Positions 57,501 through 64,000 of a stretch of 64,000 bases of DNA are shown here, piece by piece (position 1 is the first letter of the stretch; each line of letters opens with the position of its first letter). The DNA lies in NCBI GenBank assembly GCA_023014335.1, contig JAECYW010000008.1:1612001-1676000 (forward strand). The letters are read 5' to 3'. The position numbers and the translations under genes were made by a program. A model generated the notes under the pieces. That model did no database searches. It was not told the origin of the DNA and worked only from the letters and a program-made list of their open reading frames with translations. The stretch is from Galerina marginata. Its lineage: Eukaryota > Basidiomycota > Agaricomycetes > Agaricales > Galerinaceae.

Positions 57501-58526
57501 TCCTTTGGGGCACATACGCCTAATTCTGAACGAGGGGAGCACTCTTCGCGGCCTTCGTCGATTCGCAGTGTCTCGATGCAGCCACGGCACCGCAAGTCGC
57601 CGTCTCAGAGTTCTGCTGGATCCATCCACTTACGTACCTCGTCGCCAATGCAGAAATACCACCGGCGTGCGGGGTCGGGGTCGTCGACACGCGTCGTCAG
57701 GCAAATGACCCCCGTTTCGCGTCCCCCACATGCGCGTTCGAACTCGGCGGCGTCGTCAATACACTCGCCGCCCTCGTCACGGCCGACGTCGTTTTACGAG
57801 CCATCTGAGAACGAGGGTGGGACGCGGAATTCCTCGCCTTTGAAGATGCGTTCCAGAAGGTCGACGGACGAGAGCTCTCGCCGTTCGGGGAGCAGTGGGA
57901 CAACGACCTTTGTTGCGCAGAAACGCCAGGGTCCGTTTATGAGCCCTTCTACCGGTGGCGGGACGTTAGGGCGGTCGAGCTGGAAGAAGTCATGGGGCAT
58001 TGAGCCCCCTGGGTGGTCGTCACGGACTGCCCACCTGCCAGTAGAGGTGCTCGCCATTTCGCCGGCGAACGAGCCGACATCGCTCAGGGATGTGTTCTCT
58101 GGGAAGCAGACGTATGCGGCGGGAGATGACAGCGACTGGGTGGACGAGGAAGATGATATCCCTGCGTTTGCCGGGGGGCTCGGGCAGACGGGGTCTTCGG
58201 CGTTGGCGGGCGAGTCGTCTGGCATGGGAGCGCTGTCGCGTGCGATTCAGATAGAGCCGCAGCCTGTTACGCTGTCGCCTGCGCCGAGGGGCCACCGGGC
58301 GTCGAAAAGGGCGACCCGGAGTGCGAATTCGTCGAGCGGTGCGTCCGGAATCAGGCAGAAGGCTGGACATTCTCCTGCGGAAAGGTCGTCTCCGCTGCCT
58401 CCCGATACGGGGTACGACTCATCGGAGACGAGGACGGGGAGGAGGCAGCTTCCGGCTACTCGTGGTGGGCCTGCGTTGGGCTTCAAACATCCTATTCAGG
58501 AGGAGGACGAGGGCGAGGAGGAGTAG
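54534..58526 (+). CDS. CAMKL-family Ser/Thr kinase, Kin4/Hsl1-like
   Basis: Predicted join is 54534..54687, 54743..55231, 55285..55422, 55471..58526 (1,278 aa). The kinase domain spans about residues 42-300: glycine loop IGEGAYGKV, VAIKQI lysine, catalytic HRDLKLENVLLD, DFGFTREF, activation segment TFCGTTGYASPE, then DVWSLGIILYCLLTG. About residues 508-545 hold a compact helical segment (LLNSLALLGFDTAQIV, SLWWMLRKKE) like the one found behind the kinase in fungal Kin4-type proteins. The rest is Ser/Pro/Arg-rich and probably disordered, with many potential phosphosites, ending in an acidic EEEDEGEEE. By analogy it would link cell-cycle or spindle-position control to morphogenesis. Assignment to Kin4 rather than Hsl1/Gin4 is tentative. 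The 900-residue tail is one uninterrupted exon. Confidence 0.87.
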
Positions 58527-59035
58527 ACGGTGGTGTCTTCGGATTTTTGAATATTGCGATTTAATGCTGTACTACCTTTTTTTTTTCACCCATTTGACAC
58601 TAAGATTTATTCATTTCGTTCATGCTACCTTTTTGGTTTAGTTTGTACATCTCTGGTCCTACTACTTATTATTCTGGCCTGTGTATCACCGTTTTTTTTT
58701 CTCGCCGTATACCCTATTGGCACCTACAGTACCTACTATCATCTACTTTTTTCGAAATCTCTATGTAATTGTTTCCCCGAATGCTATGGCTGTACTATTT
58801 CCGAGCTCAGTTGGGCGACCTCGGAGTCCGCAGTGGTTGCGCAGTCACATGCGTCACAGCCGTGCGCGTGGGGAAATCAGGAGCCATCCATGCCGTAGCC
58901 GCTTGCCAACGACTCTGCCAACGACCACCACCTACGCCCCCCTTTTTTGTTTGATACAGTGAGCCTACCCCTTGTATCATGTTCTAATGACCTTGTGCTG
59001 ACTTTGAGACTCCCGCAGATCCATATTCCTTGATA
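58527..59035. other. Intergenic region
   Basis: Kinase 3' flank and R-SNARE promoter. T-rich runs follow the kinase stop codon; no gene seen. Confidence 0.45.
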
Positions 59036-59703
59036 ATGTCGGTGTTACTGGCACCAGTTCGTCAGACTTGTTCGCTGAATAACCCCCTCATAGGTCTGAA
59101 CCTTACGACCCATACCTCCCCCGAAATGGCGCCCCCTCCGGCCCAGCTGCTGGCCCCAGTCAGGGAAACGCAAAAACTGCTGCTATCCAGGCCCAAATTG
59201 ACGATACTGTTGGCATCATGAGGGAGAATATCACAAAGGTCGCAGAGCGCGGGGAGAGGTTGGATTCACTACAGGATAAGACAGGTGCGTGATGTGTTTT
59301 ATGGGCGGTGTGTCCTCGTGCCGCCCGCGAGGGTAGCTGGCTGATTGTTGATGTTCTGCCTGTAGATAATCTGGCGGTCTCGGCACAAGGGTTCCGTCGT
59401 GGTGCGAATCGTGTACGCAAGGTATGTTGTACTGTGCTTCTCGATCTGTCTTTGGACCTTGACCCAATTCTTTATTCTTTAGAACATGTGGTAAGCTTCA
59501 ATCTGGTTATAATTCATCACTTGTGCTCAATTTCTACGAAACCGCAGGTGGAAGGATATGAAGGTCGGTCCTGTTGTACTTTATTTAGTAAGCGGCCAAC
59601 ATCTGACGTCCATCACTTGTAGATGCGCATCATCATTGGCGTAGCCATCGTCGTGATTTTGGTTATCATCATCGTTTCGATTGTCAGGGCGACAAAAAAT
59701 TGA
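59036..59703 (+). CDS. SNC1: Synaptobrevin-type R-SNARE
   Basis: Predicted join is 59036..59037, 59094..59284, 59366..59421, 59483..59490, 59548..59563, 59623..59703 (117 aa). A short Pro/Gly-rich N-terminus ([17 protein letters not shown]) precedes the SNARE motif (residues about 30-88: [19 protein letters not shown], zero-layer Arg-53, [39 protein letters not shown]). A C-terminal membrane anchor ([19 protein letters not shown]) follows. It would drive exocytic and endocytic vesicle fusion as the R-SNARE. Only by splitting the start codon (AT|G across a 56-bp intron with donor GTCGGT) does the frame open with an initiator and the family N-terminus. Exon 4 is 8 bp and exon 5 is 16 bp; together they encode NMWWKDMK. 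The gene symbol is by family only. Confidence 0.9.
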
Positions 59704-60411
59704 GCTCCCCAGTCCTCAGGATATCACTTCGCCGAGTTTAATACCTTTGCCTGCTACTCCCTTTGCTATGTTGTTGTATCTATGCCTCATTATTAATTCC
59801 TCCACTTTTTGCCTGCTGAAGTTGACAACAACGACGACGACGATGTTTCGACCGCTTCTTTTTCGCTGACTGGTGGAGGGAGATAGTGGTTCTTGGTGAC
59901 GTGTGTAGGACCTGAAGCGTGCATGCGATAACAGACGAGCCCCATAGACTTTTTAGTTACTATCCTCCCTTTTCCAGTGTCTTTTAGATACGATTTTGCA
60001 TGTAATTTTCTGGCTTCGGAATTATGCGAGTTCCCCTTGGTGCTCATAGTATGCTTGGATCTTGAGAGTGTGGCTGAGCGCAGAGTGCTCCAGCCTCCAG
60101 CGGTGTTCTGACGTCTTCCCGCCGAATTTGTCAATAGTTTCTGGTCATACTATCTTAGCCAATCAGGGGGAAAATGCAGAAATCGTCTCTTGCGCCTTGG
60201 AACCATAGGGCAGTGATACCGACCAAGTGATCTTGAATATAAACTGACAATTCGTGTAACATCCAATATTGCAGGTTGGGTCAATGGAAGAACTGAAAAT
60301 AATGCAACGACGCAAGTGGGCAGAAACCATGGTGGCGAGATGCAAGCGAGCTTGGTATGCATACTACATAGCATAAAGGTGGTGTGTAAGCTGTCATATC
60401 TAACCGATAGT
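59704..60411. other. Intergenic region between convergent genes
   Basis: About 700 bp downstream of both the R-SNARE and the eL24 gene. No further gene seen. Confidence 0.45.
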
Positions 60412-61048
60412 TCATCGTCCTCCTTTGCCACCCTTCATCTGTTGCTTCGACACCTTGGGACCTGAAGCAGCGGTTGGGCGAGCAGGCTATAGGAACCACA
60501 TGTGCTAAACAACATAAAAACGAAAGGTCAACATAATAGTGACTGACCTTGGCCTTCTCCTTCTTGGTCTCCTTCTCCTTCTTCTCTGTCTTCGCCTTGG
60601 TGATAGCAGCCAGTCGTTGTTGTGTGCGGATGGCGGTGGTCTGGTTGCGCTTGGCAGCGATGGTGGCGAGGTCAGCACCGACGATGCCACGCTGGTGTTT
60701 GACGGTTTTGCGGGAACGCTTCTTGGCGACCTCCTCAGTGATGCCCTTCTTATGCATCCTACGGTAGACTACTGTCCAGGCGATCTTGCGGGGGTTCTTG
60801 CGTTGGAGGAAGAGGGAGGCATTTTTTGAGCTTGCAAAGCGGAAGACCTGGATTGAAATGGATGAGCTTCCGGGATATATATATGTGGCATTTGGAGGGC
60901 GCACTTTGCTGTCGCCACGGACAAAGAGTTTGCCCTTGCTGGGGTAGATGCGGTACCCAGAGAAGGAGTCGATTTCGAGCTTCTAAACTCGCGAGTAATA
61001 TGGTCAGAGCGAGCATTCTTGGAGGTAATATCGAATAGGACGCACCAT
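60412..61048 (-). CDS. RPL24: Ribosomal protein eL24
   Basis: Predicted join on the minus strand is 61048..61046, 60982..60905, 60847..60548, 60486..60412 (151 aa). The first coding exon part is just the ATG, followed at once by a GTGCGT donor; the next exon starts KLEIDSFSGYRIYPSKGK. The conserved eL24 core follows (VFRFASSKNASLFLQRKNPRKI, WTVVYRRMHKKG, SRKTVKHQRGIVGADLATIAAKRNQ). A Lys/Glu-rich helix leads to the C-terminal exon PARPTAASGPKVSKQQMKGGKGGR. It is part of the 60S subunit and contributes to an intersubunit bridge. An intron directly after the initiator codon is common in ribosomal protein genes. It diverges from the methyltransferase gene. Confidence 0.95.
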
Positions 61049-61596
61049 CTGTGAGATAACAACAAGGAAGAAAGACAAGGTCAGTCATATGTTTTGATAC
61101 ATTCCCCCAGCGTCATCCACAACGGCCATGATCGATCCAGCCACAAAACCCAGCGAAACTTGGACAATACGGGTTCATACGAATGCCATTCTTCATGCGA
61201 ACACGACGCAGCGGTCCTCCAAGCCTTGAAAGCGAGAAGAACGCTCACCTTGATGAGTTTTGTCGGGCAGTCGTTGTTGAGCTTACCGACTGCAAGCCAG
61301 AACAGAGAAACCCGGCAAATTCCGGGGGAAGCACGTGGCCAGCCAGGATTAGTCGTCCGATTTTGGAGCTGTGGCGCATTTCTCCTTGAATCGCTCATGT
61401 TCTGGTCTATTAAACTCGGTTTCTCGTGTAAAGCGTGTCTTTGGACTCAAGGAAATTATTGACCAATTTTTCTGGATAAAAATGAGAGATGTGGTTGAGC
61501 CAGGGCCGGTTAGACCCTCGGACCAAATATGCCCAAAGCGAAAACTTGGTATTTTGGCTCGTCGCGCTGTCAGTTGGTTCCTTTCCAAAGACCAAC
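61049..61596. promoter_or_regulatory. Shared divergent promoter of RPL24 and the methyltransferase
   Basis: 548 bp separate the two divergently transcribed start codons. Pyrimidine-rich stretches precede the eL24 ATG on its strand (TCTTTCTTCC), as often seen at ribosomal protein genes. No other gene is supported here. Confidence 0.45.
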
Positions 61597-63536
61597 ATGT
61601 CCTCCTCTTCTGTGCGGGTCACCAACTATCCCGCTATCAAAAATGCGCCTTTGGTAGGCCTTGCTGAAGGAAATGGCTCCTTCAACAACTATCACCTGGC
61701 CGCTCTCCTCGTCGTCGTTCCCTACCTCCTCAAGACCTTTCTACCAATCGTAAAGTATGGAGGGTTCAAGACGTATTTATTCGTGTTCGTTCTTGCCGGT
61801 GTACCCACAACAGTCGGCTACTGGGCCTTCGTCAGTATCTACGGTGCGCGCAGAAACGAGAAGGTTGTGCTGCCTGGCAAGGACATCGAGACGTATATCA
61901 CCATTAAGGACCACGAGTTGAAGCAGCTGTACAAGGGCAAGGAGAAGATTCCCATGCAGGTCTTCCACGACGCGTATTTCGACGGTAAAATTGACTTTAA
62001 CGGTATGTCTTTACCCCTGAGAGTCGCTGTCGCATGCTGAGTTCGTCGTCGTCCTAGGTGATGTACTCGAGGTCATGGAACAACGTCACGACTGGGCAAA
62101 GATGAACTTCACTCTCGAGCTCTTCAAATATGTCTTCACCGTGTTCCTTCCTGAGGTCATTGTTCACTCTCAGAGCCAGGATGAAGAGCAAGTCCGTGGA
62201 CACTATGATCGTGAGTCGTTTTGAGCCCTAGCTTATCGCAGCAATTCTAATTTGTGCCGCATAAAGGTGGTGATGACTTCTATGAATGGTATTACTCGAC
62301 TGTTATACGTGTCGCGTGCTTTTTGCTTATCTAGTTTACAAGGTTCCTTGGTCCCCGTATGATCTATACTTCTGGTGTCGTCCTCAACCCCGACGTCGAG
62401 GAGTCTTTGGAACAACTACAGGATAACAAGCTCGCCGTCGTCTGCAACAAATTGGACCTCAAGCCAACTGACAAGTAATTATATTTTTCTCTGTAATATA
62501 ATTTTCTGACCGATATATCAGGTTGCTCGATATTGGTTGTGGTTGGGGAACCCTCATTGCCTACGCTGCTAAGAACTTTGGATGCGATGCTACTGGTGTC
62601 ACCCTCGGCAGGAATCAGACGAAATTTGGAACTGAAAGGATTGCAAAGAACGGCGTGAGTACTTCCCGATTATATTTAAGTTCCTTTATTGATTTCACTT
62701 CATTATCCAGGTACCCTCGGACAAAGCTCGCATCCTCTGCTGCGACTACCGTGAAATCCCGACAGGCACCAAGTATACCAAGATTGTCAGTTTGGAGATG
62801 GCCGAGGTACGCGCGTTAGTTCCATGTCACTGCCCGACACTAAGCACGTTGGTCGCTGCTCTAGCACGTTGGTGTCCGTCGCTACTCGCAGTTCTTGGCC
62901 GAGGTCTACGATCTTTTGGACGACAATGGCACCTTCCTCCTCCAGGTAGCTGGCATCCGCCCCAGCTGGCAATTCGAGGACCTCATCTGGTGAGCACATT
63001 AATTAATTCTATCGCTGCTAGTGTTTTAATCTGTCTCCTAGGGGTCTTTTCATGAACAAGTACATCTTCCCTGGTGCTGACGCTTCCTGCTCGCTTGGAT
63101 GGGTCATTAACAAGGTGCCTATCCCTCTCGCTCTTGGGTATTGCATGCGCATTAATTAATCTGCGGCTGGACCTAGCTCGAGGCTGCTGGCTTTGAAATC
63201 AAGAATGTCGATGTCCTCGGTGTCCACTACTCCGCCACCATCTACCGCTGGTATCAGAACTGGGTCAGCAACAAAGAGAAGGTCGTCGCCAAGTATGGCG
63301 ATCGCTGGTACAGGGTCTGGGTGTTCTTCCTGGCTTACAGTGTTATCACCAGCCGGTACGGATATGACTATACTGCTTGAATTGTTTGCGATGCTGAATG
63401 CTCGACTCTTTCTAGACAAGGAGGCGCTTCGGTCTTCCAGATCACTATGCACAAAAACTTGAACGCCTACCACCGTATTGAGGGTGTGCCCAACCACGCC
63501 TCCATCCACGTCAAGCTTGACAAGGAGCCATCGTGA
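61597..63536 (+). CDS. Sphingolipid C9-methyltransferase
   Basis: Predicted join is 61597..62002, 62058..62210, 62267..62288, 62343..62474, 62522..62654, 62711..62806, 62865..62989, 63042..63114, 63177..63355, 63416..63536 (479 aa). Two N-terminal membrane helices (LAALLVVVPYLLKTFLP and YLFVFVLAGVPTTVGYWAFV) are typical of fungal glucosylceramide C9-methyltransferases. The SAM-binding motif LLDIGCGWGTL lies near residue 240, followed by GRNQTKFGTERIAKNG, YREIP, KIVSLEMAEHVGVRRY and NKYIFPGADASCSLGWV. It is related to cyclopropane fatty-acid synthases but transfers the methyl branch of the 9-methyl-sphingadienine base in the ER. Exon 3 has only 22 bp. Stop: TGA at 63534. A donor-like GTGAGT overlaps it, so a further exon (acceptor near 63625, starting Trp-Val-Ile-Trp) is possible. 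Confidence 0.93.
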
Positions 63537-64000
63537 GTGTCTCTTCTCTTTTGTGTTATCATGTGTTCATATCTTCTCGAAGATTAATCGAGTAGAGTTT
63601 TTCGTTGTGGACACTGATGCGTTAGCTGGGTAATATGGGGTTTTGAACATTACTTTATTGCCGTACCTCCCCTCGTATAATGCTCTATCTAGATTTTTCC
63701 TATATACCAGACATTTTTTTGGAACTTGGGCCTGAATACGACTGCAAGTTCGTTCGACTAGCGCTGCTGGTCTTGGATTTTAATCTGGCTATGAATGGTG
63801 ATGACTTGCAAACTTGAATAGGTCTGGCTGCTCCTTGGTACCCTCTTTCCCTCTTTTGCTTCTCTAGTCACTCTCGTACTAAAGTAAAAGGTCACTATTG
63901 CCTTGACTCTGGCTCATTTTTGCTTCACTACGCCTGGAGGTTGATGACCACTGCCTGTTCTTAGTTGTAACATTTTCATTCATCAAGGCAAGGCTTTTCG
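63537..64000. other. Right-edge region
   Basis: Probable 3' flank of the methyltransferase gene. Apart from the possible extra terminal exon mentioned there, nothing is recognised up to the window end. Confidence 0.4.

Noticed and set aside
1..64000. CRISPR arrays, bacterial operons, viral or prophage segments
   Set aside because: None seen; introns throughout and eukaryotic housekeeping genes mark nuclear fungal DNA.

Overview
This window looks like nuclear DNA of a filamentous basidiomycete, probably an Agaricomycete. Nearly every gene is cut by short introns of about 45-80 bp with GT(A/G)NG(T/Y) donors and CTNA(C/T)-type branch sites, and several have micro-exons. The gene content fits: a sphingolipid C9-methyltransferase, GH12 and GH92 glycoside hydrolases, an expanded F-box-like family and a beta-etherase-type GST. 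Exon joins were worked out by hand, keeping reading frame, splice signals and family motifs consistent. All totals are divisible by three, but no transcript data were available.

Region 1 (1-28 kb) is accessory and loosely packed. It holds a small unknown protein, a small single-pass membrane protein, and three intact members plus one relic of an F-box-like family on the + strand (2.1-3.7, 4.5-6.1, 22.1-23.9 and 24.2-24.6 kb). These share an acidic tail ending in LETDF(P/S)WL. Between them lie a tandemly duplicated pair of a second F-box-like family (6.6-7.9 and 9.1-10.4 kb), a small hydrophilic protein, a calmodulin-like gene with tiny exons, a 16-exon GH92 alpha-mannosidase, a GH12 endoglucanase/xyloglucanase, a GST and a multi-pass membrane protein.

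Region 2 (29-44 kb) is mixed: a WASP/Las17 actin nucleation promoter, a hydantoinase-B/5-oxoprolinase half-protein without its HyuA half, a UBR7/Mlo2-type protein, an acyl-CoA oxidase/dehydrogenase-like flavoprotein and a monocarboxylate-type MFS transporter, separated by 1-2 kb gaps. A possible tRNA-derived SINE lies near 31.3 kb.

Region 3 (44-63.6 kb) is compact and housekeeping: Ase1/PRC1/MAP65, the DNA polymerase epsilon catalytic subunit, a Kin4-like CAMKL kinase, an R-SNARE (synaptobrevin), ribosomal protein eL24, and the sphingolipid C9-methyltransferase, the last two being divergent. The first three genes run head to tail on + with 126-280 bp between them.

The main oddities concern gene structure: a start codon apparently split by an intron (AT|G) and an 8-bp exon in the R-SNARE gene; exons of 11, 12 and 13 bp in the calmodulin-like gene; two GC-AG introns with the same AG|GCATGT donor; and an amputated 5-oxoprolinase. 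No bacterial-type systems, CRISPR arrays or convincing intact transposons were seen.
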